From: Croceibacterium_B sp035470785
Lineage (GTDB): Bacteria; Pseudomonadota; Alphaproteobacteria; Sphingomonadales; Sphingomonadaceae
Direction of reading: 5' to 3'
Assembly: GCA_035470785.1 (NCBI GenBank)
Contig: DATIQN010000042.1
Span: forward strand, 22,608 to 86,607
DNA length: 64,000 nt
A program made the position numbers and the translations under genes. The first letter of the stretch is position 1, and each line of letters starts with the position of its first letter. This document shows, in pieces, positions 27,743-35,408 of the stretch. The notes below the pieces were generated by a model. It saw nothing but the letters and a program-made list of their open reading frames with translations, was not told the DNA's origin and made no database searches.

Positions 27743-28318
27743 TTGGGCGTCCCTTCACTCATCCTCGCATCGGCCAGTCCGCGGCGTCGTGGATTGCTAG
27801 CCCGACTGGGGATCGAGCCGGCGCGCGTGGTCCATGCCGACATCGACGAAAAGCCGCGGAAGGCCGAATTGCCGCGCGACTATGCGCTGCGGATGGCACG
27901 CGAAAAGGCCGAAGCCGCCGCCGATGCTGAGGCGCACGTGCTCGCCGGCGACACGGTCGTCGCCGTGGGGCGTCGCATCCTGCCTAAGGCTGAGGACGAA
28001 GCGACCGCGCGCGAGTGCCTCGAGTTGCTTTCCGGCCGCCGCCATCGCGTGCTCTCGGCGGTCGCCCTGCGCGCGCCCGACGGTACGTTGCGCGAAAGGC
28101 TGAGCGAAACCTCAGTCCGCTTCAAACGCCTCTCGGCCGACGAGATAACCGCCTACCTCGCCAGTGACGAATGGCACGGCAAGGCCGGCGGCTATGGCAT
28201 CCAAGGCCGCGCCGAGGGCCTGATCGCGTGGATCTCGGGCAGTCACTCCGCCGTGGTCGGGCTCCCGCTTTTCGAGACCCGCGCGCTGCTCAAAACCGCG
28301 GGGTTCGCGCTTGGCTGA
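27743..28318 (+). CDS. maf: Maf-like nucleotide pyrophosphatase
   Basis: 191 residues with a TTG start at 27743, which places the conserved LILASASPRRRGLLARLGI at the N-terminus. Other Maf motifs are VLAGDTVVAVGRRIL and EWHGKAGGYGIQGRA. The family hydrolyses non-canonical or modified nucleoside triphosphates. It overlaps the downstream RNase gene by eight bases (28311-28318), and lies 12 bp after infA. Confidence 0.94.
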   Translation: MGVPSLILASASPRRRGLLARLGIEPARVVHADIDEKPRKAELPRDYALRMAREKAEAAADAEAHVLAGDTVVAVGRRILPKAEDEATARECLELLSGRRHRVLSAVALRAPDGTLRERLSETSVRFKRLSADEITAYLASDEWHGKAGGYGIQGRAEGLIAWISGSHSAVVGLPLFETRALLKTAGFALG

Positions 28319-29270
28319 GTGGTTGATCGAGCAAGGCATCGGCGAGGAGCGCGCGCTGCTCGTCGAGGACGACGAGGTAATTGCCGCCAGGCTGCATTGG
28401 CCGAACGGCTTGGCCGCCGGGCAAGTCGAGGACGCGGTTCTGGCGCAGTTCGACCCCGCCCGCCGGCGCGGCATGGCGCACTTTGCCAACGGCGAGGACG
28501 CGCTGGTCGACCGCCTGCCCGCCGGCAGCCGCGAGGGTGCGCCGATCCGGCTCGAGGTGACCCGCGCCGCGATCGCCGAGCGCGGGCGGTTCAAGCGGGC
28601 CCAGGCTCGGCCGAGCGACGCGCCGCCGCGCGGCGCGCCGTCGCTCGCTGAATCGCTGACCGGGCAAGTCGTCAGGCGCTTTCCGACAGGCGCGTGGGAA
28701 GATGTCTGGGCCGAAGCCTGGGCGGGCGAAGTCGTATTCGCGTCCGGCTCGCTCCAGTTCTCGGTCACTCCGGCGATGACCTTGGTCGATATCGACGGCG
28801 TCTTGGCCCCGGCCGCGCTCGCGCGCGAGGCCGTCGTTCCACTCGCGCAGGCCATTCGCCGGTTCGACCTCGGCGGCGCGATCGGCATCGATTTCCCGAG
28901 CCTCGAACGCAAGGAGGATCGCCGCGCCGTCGATGCGGCACTCGACGAGGCGCTTCGCAACTGGCCGCACGAGCGCACGGCGATGAACGGGTTCGGCTTC
29001 GTCCAACTCGTCGCGCGGCTCGAACGGCCGTCGCTGTTGCATCGCCTGGCCTTGTCCCGCGCCGCAGCCGCCGCGCGGATGCTGCTGCGCCGCGCCGAGC
29101 ACGTCGAAGAACCCGGCGCGCTGCTGCTCACCGCCCACCCGGCGGTGGCGGCCAAGCTGTCCGACGACTGGCTTGCCGAACTGGCGCGGTGGAGCGGGCG
29201 CGAAGTGCGGCTGGCGAGCGATCGCAGTCTTGCGCTCGACGGCGGCTTCGCGCAGGCAGTGGCGCGATGA
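28311..29270 (+). CDS. Short ribonuclease E/G family protein
   Basis: 319 residues, TTG start overlapping maf. Only the catalytic portion of RNase E/G is recognisable: TLVDIDGVLAP (metal-binding DID) and LGGAIGIDFPSLERKEDRRA. It is clearly shorter than RNase G (about 490 residues), with no complete S1 domain and no zinc-link cysteines. It probably cleaves RNA with relaxed partner needs, but activity is inferred. The next gene, yacG, overlaps it by four bases. This short form next to maf and yacG is common in sphingomonads. Confidence 0.88.
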   Translation: MAEWLIEQGIGEERALLVEDDEVIAARLHWPNGLAAGQVEDAVLAQFDPARRRGMAHFANGEDALVDRLPAGSREGAPIRLEVTRAAIAERGRFKRAQARPSDAPPRGAPSLAESLTGQVVRRFPTGAWEDVWAEAWAGEVVFASGSLQFSVTPAMTLVDIDGVLAPAALAREAVVPLAQAIRRFDLGGAIGIDFPSLERKEDRRAVDAALDEALRNWPHERTAMNGFGFVQLVARLERPSLLHRLALSRAAAAARMLLRRAEHVEEPGALLLTAHPAVAAKLSDDWLAELARWSGREVRLASDRSLALDGGFAQAVAR

Positions 29271-29431
29271 ACAAGGCCTGCCCGATCTGCCGCAAGCCGC
29301 GCTCGGAGAAGTACGCGCCATTCTGCTCGGCGCGCTGCCGCGACCGCGATCTCGCCAACTGGTTCAACGAGGGTTACGCGGTTCCCGGCCCTCCGGCCGA
29401 CCCCGAAGAGATCGTCCGCGAGGAGGATTGA
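29267..29431 (+). CDS. yacG: DNA gyrase inhibitor / zinc-binding protein YacG
   Basis: 54 residues with the four zinc-binding cysteines of YacG: CPICRK near the N-terminus and FCSARCRDRDLANWFNEGY after it. YacG binds GyrB and inhibits gyrase in E. coli. Its start lies within the ATGA overlap with the RNase gene, completing the coupled maf-rng-yacG unit. The acidic tail EEIVREED is typical. Confidence 0.93.
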   Translation: MNKACPICRKPRSEKYAPFCSARCRDRDLANWFNEGYAVPGPPADPEEIVREED

Positions 29432-29518
29432 TATCCACTCTTGCCAAGCGAAGCCTCGAACGCCATAGGCGCGCTTCCAAGCCGCTCGCGGGCCTGAACA
29501 GGCCGCCGTCGCAGCGAT

Positions 29519-29594
29519 GCCCAGGTAGCTCAGTTGGTAGAGCATGCGACTGAAAATCGCAGTGTCGGTGGTTCGATCCCGCCCCTGGGCACCA
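29519..29594 (+). tRNA. tRNA-Phe (GAA)
   Basis: A 76-base cloverleaf: acceptor GCCCAGG (29519-29525) pairs with CCTGGGC (29584-29590), a D-arm around GCTCAGTTGGTAGAGC, an anticodon stem TGCGA/TCGCA with loop CTGAAAA giving anticodon GAA, and a T-arm with GTTCGATCC. The 3' CCA is encoded (29592-29594). The location downstream of yacG is conserved in sphingomonads. Confidence 0.97.
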
Positions 29595-29692
29595 CTGCCT
29601 TTCGGCTTCCCACACAAATGTTGGTTCCCAGTCGCGCAGGCGCGCGCTAGGCCATGCTGCGCAACGACCTTCAACCCGAAAGGACCCCACAG

Positions 29693-30295
29693 ATGGCCCG
29701 CATCATCGTGCTCTACTACTCATCGTACGGACATCTCGCCCGTATGGCCGACGCCGTGGCCGAAGGCGTTCGCGAGGCGGGGCATGAATGCGACGTCATG
29801 CGCGTGGCCGAAACGGCGCCGCCCGAAGTCGCCGCCGCCGCCGGTTTCCAGAAGGACGAGAGTCACCCCCAAATCGAAGGGCCAAACAAGCTCACCGAAT
29901 ACGACGGCATCATCGTCGGCGCGCCGACCCGCTTCGGCCGCATGTCGAGCCAGATGGCCGCATTCTGGGATCAGGCCGGCGGGCTGTGGTTCACCGATGC
30001 GCTGGTGAACAAGGTCGGCGCCGCCTTCACCTCCACCGCCGCCCAGCATGGCGGCCAGGAGACGACGCTGTTCTCGATCCTGACCAACCTCATGCACATG
30101 GGCTGCGTGCTCGTGGGCCTCGACTATGCCTTCAAGGAGCAGAACGGGGTCGACGTGGTTCGCGGCGGCTCCCCTTACGGTGCGACGACGATCGCCAATA
30201 ACGATGGTTCGCGGATGCCGAGCGATGTCGATCTCGCCGGCGCGAAGTACCTCGGCCGGCGGGTGGCGGAGACGGCGGCCAAGCTCAGCGCTTAG
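29693..30295 (+). CDS. wrbA: NAD(P)H:quinone oxidoreductase, type IV (WrbA-like)
   Basis: 200 residues with the flavodoxin fold. FMN-binding parts are IIVLYYSSYGHLARMADAVA at the N-terminus, GAPTRFGRMSSQMAAFWDQ in the middle and GGSPYGATTIANNDG later. WrbA reduces quinones by two electrons, limiting semiquinone stress. The ATG at 29693 is chosen over an upstream in-frame ATG at 29654 because the core starts there. It converges with the GNAT gene, 11 bp away. Confidence 0.95.
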   Translation: MARIIVLYYSSYGHLARMADAVAEGVREAGHECDVMRVAETAPPEVAAAAGFQKDESHPQIEGPNKLTEYDGIIVGAPTRFGRMSSQMAAFWDQAGGLWFTDALVNKVGAAFTSTAAQHGGQETTLFSILTNLMHMGCVLVGLDYAFKEQNGVDVVRGGSPYGATTIANNDGSRMPSDVDLAGAKYLGRRVAETAAKLSA

Positions 30296-30306
30296 CCGCC
30301 GCTCAT

Positions 30307-30867
30307 TCAGCAAGCCCGCATTCGGTCGCCTTGGGCCGAGGCTTCGGCCTCGGCCTCGGCGAAGTCGAGCGCGTAGCGGCGCGCCAGCACCAGCTCGCCG
30401 ACCCGCGCGCGGCAGAAGGTCGGGCGGACCTCGCCCGTCTCGCGGAAGCCGAGCTTGCGCAGCACCCGGCCCGAGGTCGGGTTGTCGACGTAATGACCGG
30501 CAAGCACGCGCCTGCGGCCAAGCGCCCGAGCGACCTCGAGCGCGCCGCGAGCAGCTTCGGTGGCATAGCCCTGCCCCCAGTGACCGCGCGCGACCCAGTA
30601 GCCGAGCTCGAGTCCATCGCTCTCCTCATGCAAGCCTACGGCGCCGATGATCGGTGCGCCCTTGGCGTCCGGAAGGGTGACCACGAAGCGGGGCGATTGC
30701 GGATCGGCGGGACGGGTGCAGAATTCCTCCGCGTCCGCCATGCGATAAGGCCACGGCGCGCGCGCAAGCATCGCGACGATGCCGGCATCGCAGATCGCTT
30801 CGTACAGCTCCCGGGCATCTTCCGGGAAAGCGGGCCGCAGAAACAGCCGTTCGCTCCGGTAAAACAT
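30307..30867 (-). CDS. GNAT family N-acetyltransferase (RimJ/RimL-like)
   Basis: 186 residues from the ATG at 30867, preceded by GGGAGTGAAGG; a longer in-frame extension lacks conservation and crosses a terminator. The start FYRSERLFLRPAFPEDAREL and the acetyl-CoA motif ELGYWVARGHWGQGYATEAA identify a RimJ/RimL-type acetyltransferase. Typical targets are ribosomal proteins or small amines. The gene lies downstream of rpmA but is separated from it by a strong terminator, so it probably has its own promoter. Confidence 0.9.
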   Translation of the reverse strand: MFYRSERLFLRPAFPEDARELYEAICDAGIVAMLARAPWPYRMADAEEFCTRPADPQSPRFVVTLPDAKGAPIIGAVGLHEESDGLELGYWVARGHWGQGYATEAARGALEVARALGRRRVLAGHYVDNPTSGRVLRKLGFRETGEVRPTFCRARVGELVLARRYALDFAEAEAEASAQGDRMRAC

Positions 30868-30940
30868 CACCTTCACTCCCTCGGGCCCCCGCGCGCGCCC
30901 ATTGGCAGGCGTGCGTGACGGTCTTGTTGCGAGGGAGACT

Positions 30941-30971
30941 AAAAAAGGGAGACGGGGCGGCCCCATCTCCC
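30941..30971 (-). terminator. Rho-independent terminator of rplU-rpmA
   Basis: Read on the minus strand: 11-base arms GGGAGATGGGG and CCCCGTCTCCC with one U-G pair and a three-base loop, followed by TTTTTT (30941-30946). It lies 68 bases past the rpmA stop. Confidence 0.9.
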
Positions 30972-31038
30972 TCGACTTGCCGGATTTTTCGCCCGGCAGG
31001 GCCATCCTGATGGATGACCCTGTGCTGGTCATCCGATG

Positions 31039-31308
31039 TTATTCGGCGGCTTGCGCCATAATGTCGACCGACACGTACTTGCGGCCGAGCTTGCCATCGT
31101 GGAATCGCACGCGGCCGTCGGTGAGCGCAAAAAGGGTGTGGTCCTTGCCGAGGCCGACGTTGGCGCCCGGGTAGACGCGGGTGCCACGCTGGCGCACGAG
31201 GATATTGCCGCCGACCACTTCCTGGCCGCCGAACTTCTTCACGCCGAGGCGACGGCCGGCTGAATCGCGACCGTTGCGCGAGCTACCGCCTGCTTTTTTA
31301 TGTGCCAT
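31039..31308 (-). CDS. rpmA: Ribosomal protein bL27
   Basis: 89 residues, standard length. The N-terminus MAHKKAGGSSRNGRDSAGRR and core VVGGNILVRQRGTRVYPGAN are signature bL27 sequences. It is a 50S protein near the peptidyl-transferase centre. It is transcribed just after rplU (16 bp gap), the normal order, and is followed by a strong terminator. Confidence 0.98.
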   Translation of the reverse strand: MAHKKAGGSSRNGRDSAGRRLGVKKFGGQEVVGGNILVRQRGTRVYPGANVGLGKDHTLFALTDGRVRFHDGKLGRKYVSVDIMAQAAE

Positions 31309-31324
31309 CTCGAACTACTCCGAC

Positions 31325-31912
31325 TTACTTCTTCGGGGCGGGCTTCTTGGCCGCCGGCTTCTTCGCGGCAGGCGCCTTGGCAGCCGCAGGTTTCTTTTCC
31401 GTTGCAGCCTTCTTGGCCGCGGGCTTCTCGTCGGCCTTGGCGGCAGTGGCGGCCTTCTTGACCGGTTCCGCCTTCTGGGCCTTCGTCTCCAGCTTCGTGT
31501 CGACGCCCTTGGCCGGCTCCGACTTCTCAGCCTCGTGCGCCTTGGCGGCCTTCGCCGGCGCTTCGGCCTTGGGAGCGGCTTCCTTCTTCGGTGCCGCTGC
31601 CTTCTCGATCTTCGAATCGCCGACTTGGACGATGCGCAGCAGCGTCAGCTGCTGGCGGTGCCCGGCCTTGCGGCGATAGTTGTGCCGGCGGCGCTTCTTG
31701 AACACCGTGACCTTCTCGCTCTTCGCCTGGGCGATGATTTCAGCCGCGACCTTGATCTTGGCGACGTCCTTGAGCTCACCGCCGTCGCCGGCGAGAATCA
31801 CATCGCCGAGGTCGATCGTGTCGCCGGCGTTGCCCGCCAGCTTCTCGACCGCGATCTTGTCTCCGGCGGAGACCCGATACTGCTTGCCGCCCGTGCGCAC
31901 GATTGCGAACAT
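31325..31912 (-). CDS. rplU: Ribosomal protein bL21 with long Ala/Lys/Pro-rich tail
   Basis: 195 residues. The first hundred are ordinary bL21 (MFAIVRTGGKQYRVSAGDKI and VTVFKKRRRHNYRRKAGHRQ). The last 95 or so form a low-complexity extension rich in Ala, Lys, Pro and Glu with repeats such as AAKKPA, resembling histone H1-like tails. bL21 binds 23S rRNA in the 50S subunit. Extended tails occur in other alphaproteobacteria; their role is unclear. It is followed by rpmA. Confidence 0.96.
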   Translation of the reverse strand: MFAIVRTGGKQYRVSAGDKIAVEKLAGNAGDTIDLGDVILAGDGGELKDVAKIKVAAEIIAQAKSEKVTVFKKRRRHNYRRKAGHRQQLTLLRIVQVGDSKIEKAAAPKKEAAPKAEAPAKAAKAHEAEKSEPAKGVDTKLETKAQKAEPVKKAATAAKADEKPAAKKAATEKKPAAAKAPAAKKPAAKKPAPKK

Positions 31913-32006
31913 GGTTACACCTGATCCATTCGTTTAGACTGCCGCCTTGCCGGTATCGGCGCGAACGACAAAAAAGGGCGCCCAGCCGGGCCCCGAAAGA
32001 GCGACG

Positions 32007-32035
32007 CCGTTAGGCGATGAGGTGGTGGCTGTCAA
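32007..32035 (-). promoter_or_regulatory. Candidate rplU-rpmA promoter
   Basis: On the minus strand a consensus TTGACA (32030-32035) and TAACGG (32007-32012) with a 17-base spacer. Expected transcription would start about 32000, roughly 88 bases upstream of the rplU ATG. A GC-rich run ending in six T residues (31970-31994) occurs in this leader. Confidence 0.5.
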
Positions 32036-32106
32036 CACGGCGCGCAAGCCATTTTAGGTGCTTGGCGGCTGGAAAGGCCCGTCCGTTGGGGCTAAGCGCC
32101 AGGTCG

Positions 32107-32601
32107 ATGAACCGGCACACTCTCGTCGTCCCTCTCATAGCGGCCCTGGCCGGATGCGCCAGCGCGCAGAGCGCGTACCCCAGCCTGGCGATCCGTCCGG
32201 CGGAGCGCGCGAGCGGCACGATGCAACCGCCCCCAGTCGAGCCGGTCCTGACGCCTCCGACGCAGCCGACGCTTGACCGGCTATCGCAACTGACCGCCGA
32301 CGCCGATGCCGATCATCAGGCATTTCTCGGGCAAGTGGCCAGCACGCGTGCGACGATCTCAGCGGCGCGCGGTGCGGCGATCGGCGACGATTCGTGGGCC
32401 CGCGGCGAGGCCGCCCTCGCCGACGTGCGCGCAGCGCGCAGCAAGACGATGGTCCCGCTGGCCGATCTCGACCGCATGTTCGTCGATGCGGGGACGCAAG
32501 GCGAAGCGACCGACCGGGTCGGCGCGGCACGCGACCATGTCAACGGCCTGCTTGCAGCGGAGGACGTTACCGTGGCCGAGCTGTCGGCCAACCTGCCCTG
32601 A
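32107..32601 (+). CDS. Predicted lipoprotein of unknown function
   Basis: 164 residues from the ATG at 32107. The N-terminus MNRHTLVVPLIAALAGCASA has a lipobox (LAGC) for lipid attachment. A Pro-rich linker (about 35-60) precedes a helical Ala/Asp-rich region with LTADADADHQAFLGQVASTR. No domain is recognised. It is divergent from rplU and converges with a membrane-protein gene across a strong terminator. An extension to 32017 in the same frame would remove the signal sequence from the N-terminus and is not supported. Confidence 0.75.
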   Translation: MNRHTLVVPLIAALAGCASAQSAYPSLAIRPAERASGTMQPPPVEPVLTPPTQPTLDRLSQLTADADADHQAFLGQVASTRATISAARGAAIGDDSWARGEAALADVRAARSKTMVPLADLDRMFVDAGTQGEATDRVGAARDHVNGLLAAEDVTVAELSANLP

Positions 32602-32602
32602 C

Positions 32603-32644
32603 CAAAAAGCCCTGCACGCGGGGCGGACGGGCCCCGCGTGCAGG
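32603..32644 (-). terminator. Rho-independent terminator (minus strand)
   Basis: Perfect 14-bp arms at 32611-32624 and 32631-32644 (CCTGCACGCGGGGC and its complement), six-base loop, followed on the minus strand by GCTTTTTGG. It terminates the membrane-protein gene 32665-33096 and may also help end the convergent lipoprotein gene. Confidence 0.9.
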
Positions 32645-32664
32645 TGAGGGATGCTCTTTGGCCG

Positions 32665-33096
32665 CTAGCGGACGATCGCGGCGATGAGCACCGTCGCGAT
32701 GCCCCACAGGAAGATCAGGACCGGCAGGATCAGCACCTGCACCGTCGCGTCGCGGGCGTTGGTGCGGCCATATTCGGTCGCGATGCCCTCGGCGCGAAAG
32801 CCGCTCCAGCTTTTCGATGCCTTCCGGCTGCCGGGCGCCATCCGCACCCAGATCGCCGGGACGCCGAAGATGGCGACGATCGAAAGCACGATCACCGCCA
32901 TCGGCAGGATCAGCTCGGGATTGCCGAAGCCGATCGCGGTGACGCCCATGAAGCCGAGAAACAGCGCGACGCTCAGCGCATAGAGCGCGGTCGGCAACTC
33001 GAAGCTGCGGTCGACCACCGTCGGCGGCAACAGCGCAGCTTCGGAGTGCACGATCGCCTTTTCGGCGACGGCTTGGCGAGTAACGCGTTCGGCCAT
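32665..33096 (-). CDS. Conserved membrane protein of unknown function
   Basis: 143 residues with three hydrophobic segments (about 38-58, 62-84 and 118-140) and a polar segment between the second and third (VRMAPGSRKASKSWSGFRAE). No family is recognised by eye. The start ATG at 33096 follows a GGAGATTTCG ribosome site. A separate gap of 76 bp to moaE suggests its own transcription; its terminator is clear. Confidence 0.7.
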   Translation of the reverse strand: MAERVTRQAVAEKAIVHSEAALLPPTVVDRSFELPTALYALSVALFLGFMGVTAIGFGNPELILPMAVIVLSIVAIFGVPAIWVRMAPGSRKASKSWSGFRAEGIATEYGRTNARDATVQVLILPVLIFLWGIATVLIAAIVR

Positions 33097-33172
33097 CGAA
33101 ATCTCCTGTCTGTCGAGACAGGATTAGGCGAGCCCGCGGCGGCCCTGTTTGATTCAGATCAAAATGTGGAAA

Positions 33173-33619
33173 CTACGAAGTCCAGCGCTCCAGGTCTGCG
33201 TGATCTTCCGGGCGCGGGTCGATCCAGCGCCATTGCCCGGCGCGCTTTTCGCGCTTCCAGAACCAAGCGTCGGACTTGAGGTGATCCATAGCGAAGTCGA
33301 CCGCCTGGATGGCATCGCGGCGATGGCGGGCGGCGGCCGAGACGAGCACGATCGGCTCGCCCGGACGCATCTCGCCGACGCGATGGGCGATGAGGATGCC
33401 CATCAGGTCGAACCGGGCGAACGCCTGCTCGGCCAGATCGTCCATTCCCGCCAACGTCAGCGGTTCGTAGTGCATGAGTTCGAGTGCCTCGACGTCGTCG
33501 TCGCCGCGCACTTCGCCGACGAAGGTGCAGACCCCGCCGAGCCCCGGATGCGCGTTGGTGAAGGGGCCGACGAGCTGGCCGGGCGTGAACGGCTCGGTGA
33601 GCAGGCGGACGTCCTTCAC
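33173..33619 (-). CDS. moaE: Molybdopterin synthase catalytic subunit
   Basis: 148 residues. MoaE transfers sulfur from thiocarboxylated MoaD to precursor Z to make molybdopterin. Conserved blocks: GGVCTFVGEVRGDDDVEALE, LELMHYEPLTLAGMDDL, VLVSAAARHRRDAIQAVDF and LKSDAWFWKREKR (catalytic Lys region). It is the last gene of a moaA-moaD-moaE unit, three bases after moaD. Confidence 0.96.
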   Translation of the reverse strand: MKDVRLLTEPFTPGQLVGPFTNAHPGLGGVCTFVGEVRGDDDVEALELMHYEPLTLAGMDDLAEQAFARFDLMGILIAHRVGEMRPGEPIVLVSAAARHRRDAIQAVDFAMDHLKSDAWFWKREKRAGQWRWIDPRPEDHADLERWTS

Positions 33620-33622
33620 GCC

Positions 33623-33865
33623 TCAGCCTCCGCTAACGGGCGGCAGCAGCGCCACCTCGTCGCCGTCATTCGCCTGCAGTGCGGCCTTGTCGGCCAGCAC
33701 CGAACCATTGACCGCCAGCTTAACCTTGTCGCCGGAAAGCCACTCGCCGAGATCGTCCTTGAGTTCATCGACCAGCGCAGTCCAGTCGAGCGGTCCTTCG
33801 ACGGCTCGCTCGGGCGCGCCCGCGAGGTCGGCCAGCTTGCCGAGGAAAACCAGCCTGACCGTCAT
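33623..33865 (-). CDS. moaD: Molybdopterin synthase sulfur-carrier subunit
   Basis: 80 residues, ubiquitin-like fold, ending in the obligatory Gly-Gly (VALLPPVSGG) that becomes the thiocarboxylate. The start is the ATG at 33865; the same frame stays open for hundreds of codons upstream, but that is antiparallel shadow of moaA. It lies two bases after the moaA stop and three before moaE. Confidence 0.94.
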   Translation of the reverse strand: MTVRLVFLGKLADLAGAPERAVEGPLDWTALVDELKDDLGEWLSGDKVKLAVNGSVLADKAALQANDGDEVALLPPVSGG

Positions 33866-33867
33866 GC

Positions 33868-34869
33868 TCAGCCGCCGGTGAGCGACATGTGCCGCGGCTG
33901 CGCCGGAGCGGCCCCGCGCTCGATGGCGAAGTGGTGCCGCTCGGGCTTGATCCGCATCGCCTCGTCGAGCGCGGCGGCGACATTCTCGTCGGGCGCATCG
34001 GAACGCAGCGCGGCGCGCAAGTCGACTTGTTCGGCGCCCCCGAGGCAGGCATAAAGCTGGCCGGTGGCGGTCACGCGCACGCGGTTGCAGCCGGCGCAGA
34101 AATTGTTGGTCAGCGGGGTGATCAGGCCGATCCGGCCGCCGGTTTCGGCAACGTCGAAATAGCGCGCGGGGCCGCCCGACCGATGCTCGGACGAAGTAAG
34201 CATCCAGCGCGCGTCGAGCGCGTCCTTCACCGCCGTCAGCGGCAGGTAATGGTCGATCCGCTCGCCGTCGACCTCGCCGAGCGGCATGACCTCGATCAGC
34301 GTGACCTCGTGGCCGTTGGTGTGCGCCCATTCGACCAGGAACGGGATCTCGTCCTCGTTCAGGCCTTTCAGGGCGACGGTGTTGAGCTTGACCTTCAGGC
34401 CCGCGTCCTTCGCGGCGGCGATCCCGCGCAGCACGTCGTTCAGCCGGTCGCGGCGGCTGAGCTGTTCGAACAGCGCGCTGTCCATCGTGTCGAGCGAGAC
34501 GTTGATCCGCCGCACGCCCGCGCCGAACAGGTCTTCGGCAAACTTTTCGAGCTGGGTGCCGTTGGTGGTGAGCGTCAGCTCCTCCAGCCCGTCGCCGAGC
34601 TTGCGGCCGATCGCGCGAATCAGCTCGATCACGTCGCGCCGCACCAGCGGTTCGCCGCCGGTCAGGCGGATCTTGGTCACGCCGCGGTCGGTGAAGGCGA
34701 GCGCGAGCTTGTGCAATTCCTCGAGGCTGAGCACGTCCTTGCGCGGCAGGAACTGCATCGCCTCGGGCATGCAGTACGAACAGCGCAAGTCGCAGCGGTC
34801 GGTCACAGACAGCCGCAGATAGCTGATCCGGCGGTTGAACGCGTCGACAAGAGGGGTGGTGCAACTCAT
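33868..34869 (-). CDS. moaA: GTP 3',8-cyclase (molybdenum cofactor synthesis)
   Basis: 333 residues, radical-SAM enzyme that starts molybdenum cofactor synthesis from GTP. The N-terminal cluster motif is visible as RCDLRCSYCMPE (CxxxCxxC), followed by TGGEPLVRRDV for SAM; the second cluster cysteines appear in NNFCAGCNRVRVTATGQLYA. It lacks the final Gly-Gly commonly seen at MoaA C-termini only in part: it ends SLTGG. A pair of 20-base direct repeats lies upstream of its start. Confidence 0.97.
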   Translation of the reverse strand: MSCTTPLVDAFNRRISYLRLSVTDRCDLRCSYCMPEAMQFLPRKDVLSLEELHKLALAFTDRGVTKIRLTGGEPLVRRDVIELIRAIGRKLGDGLEELTLTTNGTQLEKFAEDLFGAGVRRINVSLDTMDSALFEQLSRRDRLNDVLRGIAAAKDAGLKVKLNTVALKGLNEDEIPFLVEWAHTNGHEVTLIEVMPLGEVDGERIDHYLPLTAVKDALDARWMLTSSEHRSGGPARYFDVAETGGRIGLITPLTNNFCAGCNRVRVTATGQLYACLGGAEQVDLRAALRSDAPDENVAAALDEAMRIKPERHHFAIERGAAPAQPRHMSLTGG

Positions 34870-34990
34870 GGGGCCATTCTGGGGCTTGAGGCAGGCAAAC
34901 TCAACGCATTCCGGCTTGGCGGGCGATTCGTTCAGCTTTCAGGGCCCGTTCCTGCTGAAGTTGACAATAGTCACAGGGTCCATGGGGATA

Positions 34991-35030
34991 TGTCGGCTTT
35001 CCCGCAAATCTGTCGCTTTTCCCGCAAAAT
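34991..35030. repeat. Two 20-base tandem repeats upstream of moaA
   Basis: 34991-35010 and 35011-35030 match at 16 of 20 positions (both TGTCG-..-TTTCCCGCAAA type), with a third weak copy starting at 35031. They are 121 to 160 bases before the moaA start and downstream of the SDR-like gene. Function unknown; a regulator-binding array is possible. Confidence 0.6.
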
Positions 35031-35105
35031 GTTTCGCTTCGTGGGCCGCGGCGAATGTCATGCCTTCGGCAAAGCAGATCGGCTGCGTGTAGGACAGCGC
35101 CAAGT

Positions 35106-35408
35106 TCAATCTACCGCCAGCAGTTGCCCGGTGATCCCCGGGGCTTGCCCCAGCCAGGCCACGGTTTCGGCAATCGCCCCTGCGTCGTCGCCGGCCACGG
35201 CGTTGATCCGCCTCGGGGTAGCCTCGCGAGCCAGATCCTGGATTGCGGCCAGGCGCCACCCGCGATGGTTATAGGGTGCTGCCGGAAAGACCAGGACCAG
35301 GTCGTCCGTCCCCGCGCGGGCTCGCGGCAACCATTCGGCGTGGAAGACCGCTGCGGCATCGAGCGCACTTTCCGGCAGCCCCGCGATCTGCAGCACCGCC
35401 TGCCCCAT
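35106..35408 (-). CDS. Truncated Rossmann-fold (SDR-like) protein
   Basis: 100 residues. The C-terminal half (TPRRINAVAGDDAGAIAET and GQAPGITGQLLAVD) matches the end of short-chain dehydrogenases, but the nucleotide-binding TGxxxGIG and the YxxxK catalytic residues are absent. The gene is coupled to folB by an overlapping TGATG at 35406-35410. In other alphaproteobacteria a full-length pteridine-type SDR sits in this place, so this looks like a shrunken remnant kept in frame. Its role is unknown. Confidence 0.7.
   Translation of the reverse strand: MGQAVLQIAGLPESALDAAAVFHAEWLPRARAGTDDLVLVFPAAPYNHRGWRLAAIQDLAREATPRRINAVAGDDAGAIAETVAWLGQAPGITGQLLAVD

Noticed and set aside
34961..34991. TTGACA with a GATAT-type -10 on the plus strand
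   Set aside because: No plus-strand gene follows and the -10 is poor, so probably chance.
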